Assembly: GCA_964030785.1 (NCBI GenBank)
Contig: OZ034968.1
Coordinates: 58,810,299-58,874,298, forward strand
Direction: 5' to 3'
Length of the DNA stretch: 64,000 nucleotides
DNA from: Siderastrea siderea
Lineage: Eukaryota > Cnidaria > Anthozoa > Scleractinia > Rhizangiidae
A model generated the notes under the pieces. It was given only the letters and a program-made list of their open reading frames with translations, was not told the DNA's origin and made no database searches. Shown here in pieces: positions 51,701 through 63,040 of this stretch (the first letter of the stretch is position 1; the number at the start of each line of letters is the position of its first letter). The translations under genes were made by a program, and so were the position numbers.

Positions 51701-52050
51701 TTGTCCGTTTCTCGCCGGCAAATAGGGAATTTTTAAAGGCAATTGTTGGTATCCAAAAGATTTCAATAATAATAAGTAATGGTAATTGGACTGAGTGGAG
51801 TACAATTCAGGGAGTAACCAGGCGAGTAATTTGAAACCGGCCGAGCGCGTAGCGCGAGGACCATTTGTAATTACGAGCACTATTACCCCTGAATTGATCG
51901 GCACGAAGTCCAGTTACCAATTAACCGTATCTATAACAAAAAGGCGAGATTAGAAAATCTACGTGCCCTTCGGAGATATATTTTTAATTATCAGTTTTGC
52001 AAGCAGTGGAGAAACAGCAATAAAAAGAAAGAACCCATTTCAGTGTTTAA
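48795..52050. other. Intergenic, unassigned frames only
   Basis: A + strand frame at 49739-50017 (WPKDIKLIFLEETNERRR, then LPDQKWLLARFDP) looks protein-like in composition but matches no family I know and has no splice support. An inverted repeat lies at 51779-51921. Confidence 0.45.
51779..51921. repeat. Imperfect inverted repeat
   Basis: GGTAATTGGACT...AATTCAGGG pairs with CCTGAATT...AGTCCAGTTACC around a GC-rich middle (CCGAGCGCGTAGCGCGAGG). Confidence 0.55.
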
Positions 52051-52697
52051 GGTGATTCCATTCAATTGCACTGCGCATCCTTTCTGCGCATCATTTTTTG
52101 CGTGATTAGCGCGCGCACTCGTGCGCGCGCGTCCGGAACTTGATAGGTTTTCTATGGAAGCTGAGCTGTTCAGAGAAATAAATGGTCGTTTTCTCCTAAA
52201 CGAACTCGGTGACCCCACTTTTTTTATTCCATTTGTTTAAGGAAAGTACGACTTTACATGATATATTCAAATTTGAAGAACTTTTCATTATTCAATTTTG
52301 AAATTTTCTGGTTGATTCACTATTACAGCCAGATTTTAGGCGTCTCACTGGAACCGTGCAGACGCTCGATTTGCCCATTATTTCAAATTAGTTTCATTGT
52401 TACGGCAATTTTAAGACGTTTTACTGTAACATTGTACTTCTATCATAAGAATAATGCTTATATTTCATTGCTGGTCGTAACTTTGTTGAAGTAATGGGTG
52501 TCTCTAGTACAAGGATAGGTTTTTTAATATTGCTGTCTAAAGATAGCAAAGTACCTATATACTACAGCCCCGTAGCGTGAAATCAGACACGGTGATTCCC
52601 TCTTTTTATTTTATTTTTTTAATGTACTAGGTGTAATTAGTAACTGTGCAAAGTTTCAACAATTTTTCATTACAACTTCTTTTTCGATGGAATCACC
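52051..52697. mobile_element. 647-bp TTAA-flanked MITE (piggyBac-like)
   Basis: Termini GGTGATTCCAT and ATGGAATCACC, flanked by TTAA at 52047-52050 and 52698-52701. No transposase frame inside; contains a GCGCGC-rich stretch near 52110-52130. Confidence 0.8.
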
Positions 52698-52701
52698 TTA
52701 A

Positions 52702-54645
52702 CACGCGCGCAGCGTAGCTGTCCGATTACAGCTACCCAGTTAAAAAAAGTACAAATTGGACAGCTGCGATCACGTGATCACCCTCCAATTACGTTTCAAA
52801 TAGGTGCACGGAGAACCACTCACAATCGAGCATTTTGTTATAGATACGATTATAACTGATAACAGTGACAGTGGTGGTGGTGGTAGTGGTAGTGGTATTT
52901 TTGGTGGTCCCAGTAGTGATTGGTGCCGTGGATTCCGCTAGAGGATGAGAACAGGATATAAAAGATGGATTTAAGGGCTCATTGCTTTCATCAGCGAAGA
53001 TCGTCAGGTTCTAGATACCTAATAGCCTCCTACGCAGCCGTTATTAGTGGTCATCACACAAGGCTCCTCTCCCACAAGTGGTGCGACTCACCACAGCCGG
53101 ACCAAGTATGAACTAAGATATGCTTAAATTGCATCGTGTTCCATGCTGTGCATATATTACCAATCCCTCGTCGAAATATTACGAGTGTGGCTAGAACGTA
53201 ACAAATCCTCTTTATATGTCAGAGATATGAACAAAATTCAGAACAAAAATGATTAAGATTGCTTCTCACCGTTCAGTTCGTCTGCTATTTATGAGCTTCC
53301 GGGGCTGATTAGAAGCGTTTCGGAACTATTTGTGCGAGTTTCCTCTTCGTTAATGACGTTAATGAATTGAGGCCAAAGATGAACTGCAAGGGTCCGCTCG
53401 AAGCTAAAAAAATTTCGTAAAAATTGGTCCAACTTCTCCGAAATCCTCTTCATTGGAACTGCCGATGATAAAAGTTTGTTCGTTGCTTCCAAAGTTCCAA
53501 GTCTTTTCTTCATGGCTCGAGAAATGCCCGCTTGTAAACTCTTGCTCACTAATTTCTTATCCCCGGAACTGTAAGAACACCATCTCTAACACAAAGGTTG
53601 TTTACCATTTACGAGAGGAAATCTGTTGGTCCACGGCTTGTGCAATGGTAAGCTAAACCTCCCAAAAGGAAAACTCCGTTCTAGATTGGCGTGTTCCATT
53701 CCCGCAGTTTTACTCTAATTTACAGAGAGAGTCTGAAACTAGTTTGACTATTGGTGCAGGGCTTGGAACTGGCAGAAAAACGCAAATGGAACACAATTTT
53801 CTCTTCGAATACTCCAGCTGGGAATTTTGGACAACCTCTTAAGACGTTCCGTTTATTCTGGAAATTTCCCGGTCGGGAAAACCAAAATAACCTTAGCAAT
53901 TACAGTCCAACCGAAATGTTCGGATTTCTCCTGTAAATGGTAAACAGTCAAAGGTTATTATTGGATTTCAAATACCACCCGGTGTACAAGCTATCGTAAC
54001 AAATTACCTTCAACCAGGGAGGGGGAAAGCACCATGCAAAACGTGAGCTCGGTAGAAGGGATCCTGGCCGATTTGAATGAAAATAGTGGGAGAACAATTT
54101 GACGCAGCTTGTGCAAAAAGCAATCCAGAAATTAAGGCTGGTCTCATCTGCTCCATACATTTATAGTTGTCGCATTTGCATGTGCCAATCCTTTATTGTT
54201 AAGTTTTACACTCAAAAAACAATATAAAGTTTTCATTGCATAGGTAGATGCGACAACTAGACGCGTACGTTGCAAATATTAAAATCGACCCGATTTACAA
54301 CGTTCAAGCGCTGTCAATTTAACTATTTCAATGTCTTCATAAGGTTAAAGCGATCTTTTAAAAACGAAATATGACGGTACAAACAACCCTTTTTAGAACT
54401 GACACACAGAGCTTTCTAGGTGCTTTTCGGCGCAATACCAACAATCTCTCATTATATTATGCAGGTGCTACACTGAGTTTTGTTTTAAAAGGTGCCCTTT
54501 TTAAACACAACTTTTTAGCTCAGTTTGCCCTTTTTAGTCCGTTCCTTCCTAGAAAAAACTTACAACCAGACAAATGCGACAATTATAGGCGCCTTCTGGA
54601 TATTTCTCATATTTTTGGCATATAAAGCGGATTTGTCACGTTTAT
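52702..54645. other. Intergenic, nothing recognised
   Basis: A GGTGGTGGTAGTGG tract near 52872-52910 and the degenerate MITE half at 53022. No gene supported. Confidence 0.5.
53022..53080. mobile_element. Degenerate half copy of TAGCC MITE
   Basis: TAGCCTCCTACGCAGCCG matches the left terminus of the family. The right end is not recognisable. Confidence 0.45.
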
Positions 54646-54657
54646 GTATGATGATGG

Positions 54658-54705
<48 letters not shown>

Positions 54706-54713
54706 CTGGATGG

Positions 54714-54774
<61 letters not shown>

Positions 54775-54775
54775 C
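54646..54775. repeat. (GAT)n microsatellite with interruption
   Basis: Two long ATG/GAT runs separated by GACTGGATGG. All the poly-Asp, poly-His, poly-Ile and poly-Met frames here come from this tract. Confidence 0.95.
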
Positions 54776-54849
54776 CATCGAGAGCGAATATTAGCTACCA
54801 AGATCAAATCTGCCTTAAAGGTCTGCCCTCACACCGATGGCGGTGGTGA

Positions 54850-55790
54850 AAGGCTTTGAAAGCGAGGTCGCATGAGCGGGACGACAGTCTCTGATAAGGG
54901 ACGTCACCAGATATACAGACGAGCTACGAATGCAACTCACATTAGATGGCCCAAAGCCTATAGGGTACACAGAGAAGGGAGACGAGATCCGGGGCCGAAA
55001 CATTGGGGTATCCAGCCAAGAAGGCACAACAGAAAATAGATACGAGCACATCAAACAGGAGAGACGGCAGGGAAAGCTGTTTGAACAAAGATGGGACAAG
55101 GAGGAACTGGACTAGACGTCTGGATGTCTAGCTGGACCACAGTTCCAGCACTTGCAATCGCTGGGGCGCATGACTCATACCAACAACTTCTGCCAATTAA
55201 GCTTTGCCATCAGAAGAAAAGAACCCAACACTAGCTCAGATGTGCTTTGCCAGCTGCCTGAGGAGGCCCCTGAAGAGTATATCACACTTTCTTTCAGGAA
55301 GCAGTGCCTTGTCCCACTGCGTACTTGAGGACGTCGGGCTTATTTCACCAGCTCCTCCGTGATACTCCCTGGCACTCCCTAAGCTTCAATATGAGAATTA
55401 GCTTGCAGAAGCCTTCTGGGATGTGCCTACGTACTTCGACAGTAAGGGCCCATCGGGTAGACGCGAGGATTATCGAAATTGAAACAAAGAAATTTCTAGT
55501 TCTGGAAATGAGTTGTCTGTGGATGGAAAAAAGGAAGGATCTGGAGAAGACGCAGAAGTACGCGCCTTTTCGTTGGGAACTCAAGAAACATTAGTCAGGA
55601 TATACCATCACCCGACATAGTATCATCAGTGACGCACTGGGTGGATATTTCAAAGAACTCAAGGCCACCACGAAAACACTAGTTGGAAGAAGAAGAAAAT
55701 ACGTCCTAAGAGTAATATAGAATTCAGTGCTGACAAGCAACCTGCACGTCGCGCGACATTTTAAAGTTGCAGTTGGGACAGCTGATCTAC
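54850..55790 (+). pseudogene. Retroelement ORF C-terminal fragment, decayed
   Basis: The frames contain GKLFEQRWDKEEL, VRAHRVDARIIEIETKKFLV, LEMSCLWMEKRKDLEKTQKY, ALGGYFKELKATTKTLVGRR and SNLHVARHFKVAVG. I recognise this as a C-terminal region found in many copies in coral genomes next to reverse transcriptases. Several stops and frame changes make it non-functional. It begins just after a (GAT)n tract. Confidence 0.7.
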
Positions 55791-55913
55791 ACAATAGACC
55801 CTGAAATATAAGCTATCAACCGTGGACTTTAAAATTAACTTTATTGTCAAACAATTTAGATTAATTATAGAACGGATTTTATGTCGAATACCTATTTTCA
55901 GCTAACTGCAACC

Positions 55914-56082
55914 CCCCCCCCCCCCCGTCCCCCCATTTTTAAACTCTTTCTTCCGATTACTTTCAGTATACGGTTTTAGATACTTACATTTGTAAGTGCC
56001 GTATAGGTTACGTTCGCAACCTATGTGCGCTATTTTAGGCTTTTCCATCAAGATGTGTCAACATTTCTAGGACAATAATAAC

Positions 56083-56115
<33 letters not shown>
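55914..56115. repeat. Poly-C run, TATAGG hairpin unit and (AAT)n
   Basis: A C run near 55914-55926, a unit GTATAGGTTACGTTCGCAAC...CTATTTTAGG that resembles the 30.0-kb unit, then (AAT)n at 56076-56112. Confidence 0.6.
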
Positions 56116-56582
56116 GTAAAGTTATGGAAGCAACGACCATCGTCACTAAAACGCACAACGTGCAAGGGCCGATCTATCTTAAGGTGCCAAAGAAAAAAAG
56201 CTATTTCCGCTAAAAAGGTAGTAATAAAGTATTGTTTCAGTTAAAATTCAAAGAGGTTAATCCTTGCCCACACAGTCTTTTGAGGATTACAATATTTATC
56301 CATGCCTTTTTTTCTCTCATGCGGTCTTCCGACCACAACCAGCTGTAGAGAATCAAGCTCTCTTACAGAATTGCTTCTTCCGTTATTTTAGTCTCAAGAG
56401 TTATCAAATTTTATCGTTGTTTTCGAGGTGTCCTCTCCTTAGGGGGGGGGGGGGATCGTTAATTTGGGATCGAACGTAAGGGTAACTTTCTTCGTTTCTT
56501 TTTGTGAGGTTTCTTTATTGGATACATTTAACTGATAAACATGTGTTTTTTTGTTTGTTTGTTTGTTTGTTTTGTTTTTCAG

Positions 56583-56887
56583 AAACGGATAGAACAAACG
56601 TTTGCTTTTTCGAGGTGCCAAAAGGAACCCCCTGCGATTCTGTCATACCTGAAAATGGATGTGAGAACTTGGACATAGAACCAGTTGATTATAATGGCGA
56701 TGTGAATGAATACCTGAACAAAGGTTGTTACGAAGGTAACAATCTGCAGGATCAACTCAACAACGCACCAGCCTCCTGCAACGCTCCGTGTTTCCGCTTC
56801 AACCAGCCTGGGAAGTACTGCTACCTTGGCACTCGGAACAATAACTTCTCCAACCGACGGCACATGGGAGAGATTATTGTCGACTAG
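56583..56887 (+). CDS. Orphan terminal exon of DD3-3 type
   Basis: A long T-rich tract ends in TTTTTCAG at 56582. The frame stays open for 101 codons to a TAG at 56885-56887, with one nucleotide needed from an upstream exon (G would give GAA). It encodes TDRTNVCFFEV, several cysteines, LQDQLNNAPASC, FNQPGKYCYL and TRNNNFSNRRHMGEIIVD. The stretch from LNNAPAS to RNNNFSNR mirrors the last DD3-3 exon at 22494-22705, but it is longer at its N-terminus and diverged. No other DD3-3-like exons are visible between 47.3 and 56.5 kb. It may be an alternative last exon of the upstream gene, with the ABCD gene inside the intron, or the remnant of a duplicated gene. Exon-like conservation is clear; transcript membership is not. 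Confidence 0.7.
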
Positions 56888-57026
56888 CCTTAAAATCGAG
56901 TTGAAGTGGTACAAAGAAACTTGGGGTATTTTCGGGGTATTATGAGAATATAAATTTCGAGATTTACTGGTATTTTGGGGTATTATTCAAGGATTTTCCG
57001 GAATATTCGCTTTTTGGGGACAAAAA

Positions 57027-57806
57027 AACGATATCCGCCGGTAAATATGCAAATTCGTTGTGAGAACGAATCGGCTAAAAGGGCAAGGTACCGCTAAAGG
57101 AAACAAGAAAACCTATAGCATTTAAAGAAAAAAACAAACAAACAAACAAAGTAAAGTACATAAATTAGTGACAAGAGCAGGTACCGCTAAGAGTGTAGAC
57201 TTACGTTATGAACCATATAAAGCCCGTGTGTGAGTCCAGAATCTTCCTCAGACAGGTCCAGACCCACGCAAGAGTTAGGAACGGCTTTCAAGCCCACGTG
57301 GTGACCTTGAAAATAAGATAGTGCTGTAGTTGGATGTCTGGAGTACTATCTTATTTTCAGGGTCACCACGAAATTCGCCCTGGCGGTCGGTACTAGAGGT
57401 GCATTAATTTCTTCACTAACCTATTGAGCAGTCTCCTTTCAGACTGTCGTCGTTTTTCTTTGTTATTTTGACAATAAAAAAAACGTCAGTCTGTAAGTTA
57501 GGGGACTGCTCAATAAAAGCACGGTTCTAACTACGAAGACTGAAGTTGGATAGCTTCTGAGTAGTGTATCTTCCGGTGGTACTCTTAACGGAAGATCTCT
57601 TATTTGAACGCTCTCATCACCATTTTGTACGTATTTAAAATAATACGTACAGGATGGTGATGAAAGCGTTTGAGTTGACCATTCAAATAAGAGATCTTCC
57701 GTTAAAAGTACCACCAGAAGATACACTACTCAGAAGCTATCCATCTTCAATCTTGTTAGTTAGAACCGTGCTTTTATTGAGCAGTCCCTTAGCTTACAGA
57801 CTGGCG

Positions 57807-57872
<66 letters not shown>

Positions 57873-58318
57873 CAAAATAACAAAGAAAAACGACGACAGT
57901 CTGAAAGGAGACTGCTCAATAGGTTAGTGATGAAATTAATGCCCCTGTAGTACCGACCGCCAGGGCGAATTTCGTGGTGACCCTGAAAATAAGATAGTAC
58001 TGAAGACATCCAACTACAGTACTATCTTATTTTCAAGGTCACCACGTGGGCTTGAAAGCCGTTCCTAACTCTTGCCTGGGTCAGGGCCCGTCTTAGGAAG
58101 ATTTTGGACTCACACACGCGCTTTATATGGTTAATAACGTAAGTCTACACTCTTAGCGGTACCTTCTCGTATCACTAATTTACGTACTTTGCTTTGTTTG
58201 TTTGTTTGTTTGTTTTTATTTAAATGCTATAGGTTCTCTTGTTTCCTTTAGCGGTACCTCGCTCTTTTAGCCGATTCGTTCTTACAACGAATTTGCATAT
58301 TTACCGGCGGATATCGTT
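57027..58318. repeat. 1.29-kb near-perfect hairpin
   Basis: Arms of about 620 nt run from AACGATATCCGCCGGT at 57027 to ACCGGCGGATATCGTT at 58318. They meet at GTACGTATTTAAAATAATACG near 57627-57650. The right arm has gained a pure (ATT)n tract (57811-57871) where the left arm has only a short A-rich stretch. No coding homology. It lies 140 bp beyond the orphan DD3-3-type exon. Confidence 0.9.
57811..57871. repeat. (ATT)n microsatellite inside hairpin arm
   Basis: About 20 ATT units present only in the right arm of the 57-58 kb hairpin, so the expansion came after hairpin formation. Confidence 0.93.
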
Positions 58319-60075
58319 ATCTAGTATACAATATATCATTCAGGGTATATCATTATTGGATAATTATTGGTTTGGGGAACAGCATTTTAAAATCAAGGCT
58401 CCAATCTGTATGGCGTTTGGAGTTTTGGATTGAGGATTTGGATTTCAATCCAAAACTGGCGTCAGTTGGACAACGTGAGTGAAAGAGCTTACTCAGATCA
58501 ATAAAGCTGAACTTGGATGCCTAACATGAGTGGTCTTGTTTTTGTCTACCAAAATCTGTCCTGCCACAGAGAGATAACCCGAGTGATAATTATTTATATA
58601 ATAATGCTCTGATTAATCTCTTCAACGAGCTTTATCGCGGTTACGAGAAAAAGGCCAGTGATGACCACGCCATGATTGATAATGTTGGTATGTATACAAA
58701 TGCAAGGTATAGACCGAAAATGTACCCTTTTAACCAGTGACGATGATAGAGATAGAGCCGACATTTCGACGATGTCTGTCTCATGCCTGTGGAGCCCATG
58801 GGGTACCCTTTGGGTGTCTTGGAGTAGAGGTGTGTCACGGGAAACGAGCGCCACGTCCCCATATAGGCGAATATTTGTTAACAGTTTTTCTTCATTAGCT
58901 TACGCTTCTCGTTTTCTAATCAAGTTACAAAAATGCTATTTCGGAATATTGAAAGGACAAAGCATACTGATTACCTTTCTCCGTAAATTTCAGTCCGAAA
59001 TACCAAATGTTCTTTGAAATATGCGATGTCAAAAGCTCAAAATTTTACAAAGAATTTATGGGCTCATTAACACTTTTGCCACCCAGAAATTTTGCATTTT
59101 TTCTTGGCCTTAATTGCCTTAAGTATTTCAAGCAAAGAGCTCAACACTGCACAGGTGACTAAGTTTAACAAGCTCTTTCAGTCATTGAAGTCAATTTTTA
59201 TCTAGCATGATACCTTTTCTATAAAATTTTATGCTAATGAAGTAAAATGTAAACAATGACGTCAGCAAAGATTCGCCTATAGCAGGGGCCTATACGAGTG
59301 ATACAAATTTACTAAACAAGACAACACAACCAACTCGACTACGTTCGCAAATAACGACGTATATGCGGTTTGTATTCGTTTTCCTTTTTAATTTCCAAGC
59401 CGAATTGTTTGTTTTTTGAAGATCATTTTGATTTCCAAGCAGTTTGTCCGAGTCAATTCGAGTACGAGACAAATTAGGGGCACCCAGCGGTTCGTTTCGG
59501 AGGAATATCTGTTCGGCACACCTAAATCACCTGAGATATTCGGAGTTCATTGCAGTGAAAGCTAGAGATTTCTTTGGCTAAACATCACCTCAGACTTCCT
59601 GAAAGGGAACAGATAATTCCTATTATCATTCACGTTATTTTATCCGGCGTTTTAATTGGCCGAGAGACCATTACGTCACTGCAAATAACTGCCTACGAAT
59701 AATTGTCTGCTCATGCGCATTACGGTGCGAAGTTGTTTTGCTGCGAATAATTCTGCTCGTGCGCAGTTGAGTCACCTGTTCAGAGCTCAAACTCAAACGC
59801 AGGCAAGTAAGCCATTAAAGTACGGAACTTCTGCTATTTTTGACTAAACAATTTGAAGAAAAAGTGTGAATCTTGTACTTTTTGGCAAATCAGTTGATGT
59901 ATTCGTTTTAAAGCAATTAATTATTGGCGAGAGCGGAATTTACTAATTTTGTATTTTTTTGTGCAGAATATTTAAGTTTTGAACGAAATGAAAGCCCGCA
60001 CTTGGTGTAGGAATAAATATTTGTGAAACAAGCGTGCTGGTCAAATGCATAAACACGTTGTCTTGTTGAATGATA
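58319..60075. other. Intergenic, nothing recognised
   Basis: AT-rich sequence with short frames only; no domain, repeat or RNA gene recognised. Confidence 0.5.
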
Positions 60076-60232
60076 AAACAATTATTAAACTCAATTTCGC
60101 AAAATATCGTGATTTGTCAGTGTCTCGCAGATCAATTATTTGCCTCTGCCTTCGGCATCGGCAAATAATTGATCTGCTCTCCAAAGACAAATCACGATAT
60201 TTTGCTCAACCTGGTCCAATAATTGTTTATTA
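60076..60232. mobile_element. ~157-bp stepped hairpin
   Basis: Three nested paired blocks: AAACAATTATT / AATAATTGTTT, GCAAAATATCGTGATTTGTC and complement, and GCAGATCAATTATTTGCC and complement, around CCTTCGGCATC. Confidence 0.75.
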
Positions 60233-60524
60233 TTTTCGTAGGGACAAATATGTCGTTTAGAAAATAAGGTCAGCTAGCGTTTTCGGAAAGCCGTTTCCGG
60301 AAATCACTCTTTGCAAGGAACTCAAGGAAATAACCTCCGTTCTCCGCTTCTTTTGATATCATTCGTCACGCCTAAGTCCATTTTCTAGTTTTTCCCTCTC
60401 TTCTTACATATAAACAATGCAGCACACGTTTGCAGTTTCTGGTACGGTGAACTTCGACTCTCTGAGAAATCGGATACCAGTGTACTTGCTCATGATGAGA
60501 CGCGGTCTTAGCCTACGTGGCGAG

Positions 60525-60596
60525 TAGCTTCCTACGCAGTCGTTTGTGGGGAGGAGGGAAATACGACTCCCCTAAAAAAGACTGAGTGGGAGGCTA
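60525..60596. mobile_element. Third copy of TAGCC...GGCTA MITE
   Basis: 72 bp with termini TAGCTTCCTACGCAGTCG and GAGTGGGAGGCTA and a shared core ACGACTCCCCTAAAAA. Flanking nonamers match only partly (CGTGGCGAG versus CGTGGTGAT, one base offset). Confidence 0.7.
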
Positions 60597-61374
60597 GCGT
60601 GGTGATGTAGTTCTTGAGTGGAGGGGGACAGCGGGGCGGGAGACCGGGAAAAAAGGGGGCGTGAAGCGAGATTCCCAAGGTGGCGGGAAGCCGGAGAAAA
60701 AGGAAAAAATGATGCAACATTGCGCAATATTTCGCAATCGAAAAATGCAAAGAGGCGGGACTCTGGCAACAACAAATACAGGGCGCGAACCGGGATAAAA
60801 GGGTACGGGAAGCGGGAGGTTTAAGCCCCCTCACCCCCCTCCCTTGACTGACTTGGTTTCAACATTTCAACATACGATCTCATGGGGAAATCAGAGAAGA
60901 GAAGTCGCCATCGACGGTATGGTGATTTTACTGTTATTTTGCAGTTGCTTACATTAACGGTTATTGCATTCGTGTTTGCCAAGTGTATTGCTACGTTGTG
61001 CTATCTTTCCAGGTCACTTTCCTATTCCTGGTCTCCGGAACGATCAGAGGGCCATTTCTGAAGACGCTCCACAAAATCGGTCAGTACAAATCATTAATTG
61101 ATGGTTGCGTTGTAGTAATGTATCTCTATTCAGCGTAATATACATACTGTGAAACAACTATGGTATGTAAACACAACACTAATACCTGCTGAAACCTGGG
61201 TGGAATAATAAAATAATAATCCCAAGGAAAGTAAAGAACACATTGCGCGTTACTTAAAATTAAACTATTTCAATATCACAATAAAATTCATGCTTTTAGC
61301 AGCCAATGTTCAGCGACAATTGTGATTCTCTCTCTTAGATCTCAGAGATCTCAGCACCGGTTCAGGGCTGAGTT

Positions 61375-61765
61375 GCCCCAGGGGGAGGGGGGGGTACTTC
61401 CTATAATGGCCTATACGGGGAGGCTCCGCCCGAAAGGGGTACCTTTTTCAGGCTTCAGGAATATAAAAGGGTAGGGAATATTTCGAGTCGATACTGTGTT
61501 GAATTTTGTTCAACCTCTCTTCCGGTAATACTGATCTCCCCTAATATCGTTCTGCCATTAACTGCATTCCAAGGGTTGAGTAAAGGGATGCAGTGTTCTT
61601 AAGTAGGTATGTGAAAGGGGTACCCTTTTTCAATGGAAGGTACACAAAAGGGGTACCTTTCCGGTCAAAAATGGTATATAAAGGGGTAAGGGGTTGGACC
61701 TCAGGGCGAGCCTCCCCGTATAAACTTTTGTTGAGTACCCCCTCCCCCCCCCCCTATGGGTGAGT
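61375..61765. mobile_element. ~390-bp element with GGGGTACC words
   Basis: Ends AGGGGGAGGGGGGGTAC and complement GTACCCCCTCCCCCC, with inner pair TATACGGGGAGGCTCCGCCC / GGGCGAGCCTCCCCGTATA. The interior has several AAAGGGGTACC repeats. Confidence 0.75.
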
Positions 61766-61771
61766 TGCTTG

Positions 61772-61872
61772 AAACCTGACGCCGGGCGTAACTGGTAACG
61801 TCAGACGTTAAAATAGTGACTTTGACTGGACTGTACGTCTGACGTTAGAAGTTACGCCGGACGTTAAGTTTT
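61772..61872. repeat. GACGTTA-word inverted repeat
   Basis: ACGCCGGGCGTAACTGGTAA / TTACGCCGGACGTTAAG and ACGTCAGACGTTA / GTACGTCTGACGTTA pair around TAGTGACTTTGACTGG. Confidence 0.65.
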
Positions 61873-61991
61873 ATGCAAGTCGTCCCAGATCGTGCTCACC
61901 GGAAAACCGTCATCATTTATAGGCCTTGCTCGTGCGAAAGGACAAGGTGTGGTTTGAACTACATGTATGATGATATGCTACATCAAAGCTT

Positions 61992-62097
61992 ATATTTAAC
62001 AATTATCCTGCGAAATCACCTGATACTTAGCCAACTCGGCCTACGGCCTCGTCGGCTAAGTATTCCGCGCGATTTCGCAGGATAATTGTTAAATATC
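61992..62097. mobile_element. ~106-bp hairpin
   Basis: ATATTTAACAATTATCCTGC, GAAATC and TACTTAGCC pair with GGCTAAGTA, GATTTC and GCAGGATAATTGTTAAATAT around CTCGGCCTACGGCCTCG. Confidence 0.8.
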
Positions 62098-63040
62098 TGT
62101 TGTGTACACATTCACTGAAAGTCGATAAAAACCTTTATTTTATCGTAACGAGAAATTCAAATATAGCGAAAATTCGATGTGGCGAAAATACAAACCCATA
62201 ACAGATTTTTCAACTAAGCGTTACTTGTCTGTCGTAAAAACTACTTCTTTACGAACGCGAGAAAAAGTAGTCACGAAAATGTTCTGTAACAAGGTACACT
62301 GCAAGAAGTACCCCTCGATGAGAGCTAGCCTGTAATTTGAAAATTTGGCAACCCCTATAAAGCGTACGCGCGATAAGGGGGGGGGGGGGTGGCCATACTC
62401 CATTCACGAAATAGCATCCCACGCCCACGCAGGCTAAAATGAATCCCCTTTTGTAACGAGATCGAAATTGTTTGCTGTTCTCTTACAGACCTCAGCGCCG
62501 CCCGACTGAGATCCCAGTCACCAAGAAACCACACGCCTAAGTCCCATGATAGCTCAAGGTGGGGGATATTTTATAACTTAAATGCTTGCTTGCTCTGCTT
62601 GCTAGGTGTGGTACTCAAAACGTAACTGCATTTCCATGTGACAATAAAAAGGAAGTTGAATTTGTTGCGAGTTTACGTTAGCCGTGAAAGTAAGGTGTCG
62701 TAAAACTAAAACCAAACTAAATAATCACATCGATCATTAAACTTCACAGACAACCAACCAGAAGGCAAAACAATATGAACGGCGCTAAGCACGGAATAAC
62801 TCGTTGAAGCAAGTTATGATTGATTTCATGTGATTTAGTTGTTACTTCTGGTTGAGCGCTAGAGTAAAAGCAAAGCACATGCGAAACATTTTTTACCCTT
62901 ACTTGACAACCGCTCTAAAAAAGCTAAACTCATCATGTTCGCTTCTTTTGTTGAACAGGAAAGAGACGCGAAGGAGGAAATGCCAAATTTCCATGGAGGA
63001 GTTCACCTTTTGCGAAAGAGAGCCATTAAAGGTCGCAGGG

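Larger units (their letters stand above)
60882..63031 (+). other. Possible 5' exons of an unrecognised spliced gene
   Basis: Candidate exons: 60882-60916 or 60921 (ATG, MGKSEKRSRHRR), 61013-61079, 62489-62558 and 62959-63031. Acceptors are CTTTCCAG, TCTTACAG and TGAACAG; donors are GTCAGT, GTGGGG and GTCGCA. One phase keeps exons 2-4 open and gives a basic/serine-rich reading (RLRSQSPRNHTPKSHDSS, then KETRRRKCQ). A different phase joins exon 1 to exons 2-3 and stops after TKKPHA. The first exon does not join cleanly to the phase that stays open longest. No family recognised. These could be chance splice sites in low-complexity sequence. Confidence 0.2.

Noticed and set aside
54525..54859. Poly-Asp, poly-His, poly-Met and poly-Ile frames
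   Set aside because: They come from the (GAT)n tract, with no flanking coding signal.
55304..55594. 96-codon frame as a host gene
   Set aside because: It is part of the decayed retroelement C-terminus (VDARI, EMSC motifs) and is flanked by disabled sequence of the same element.
57463..57950. Two similar 87-98-codon frames at the hairpin centre
   Set aside because: They are mirror translations of the two hairpin arms, and one runs into the ATT tract as poly-Tyr.
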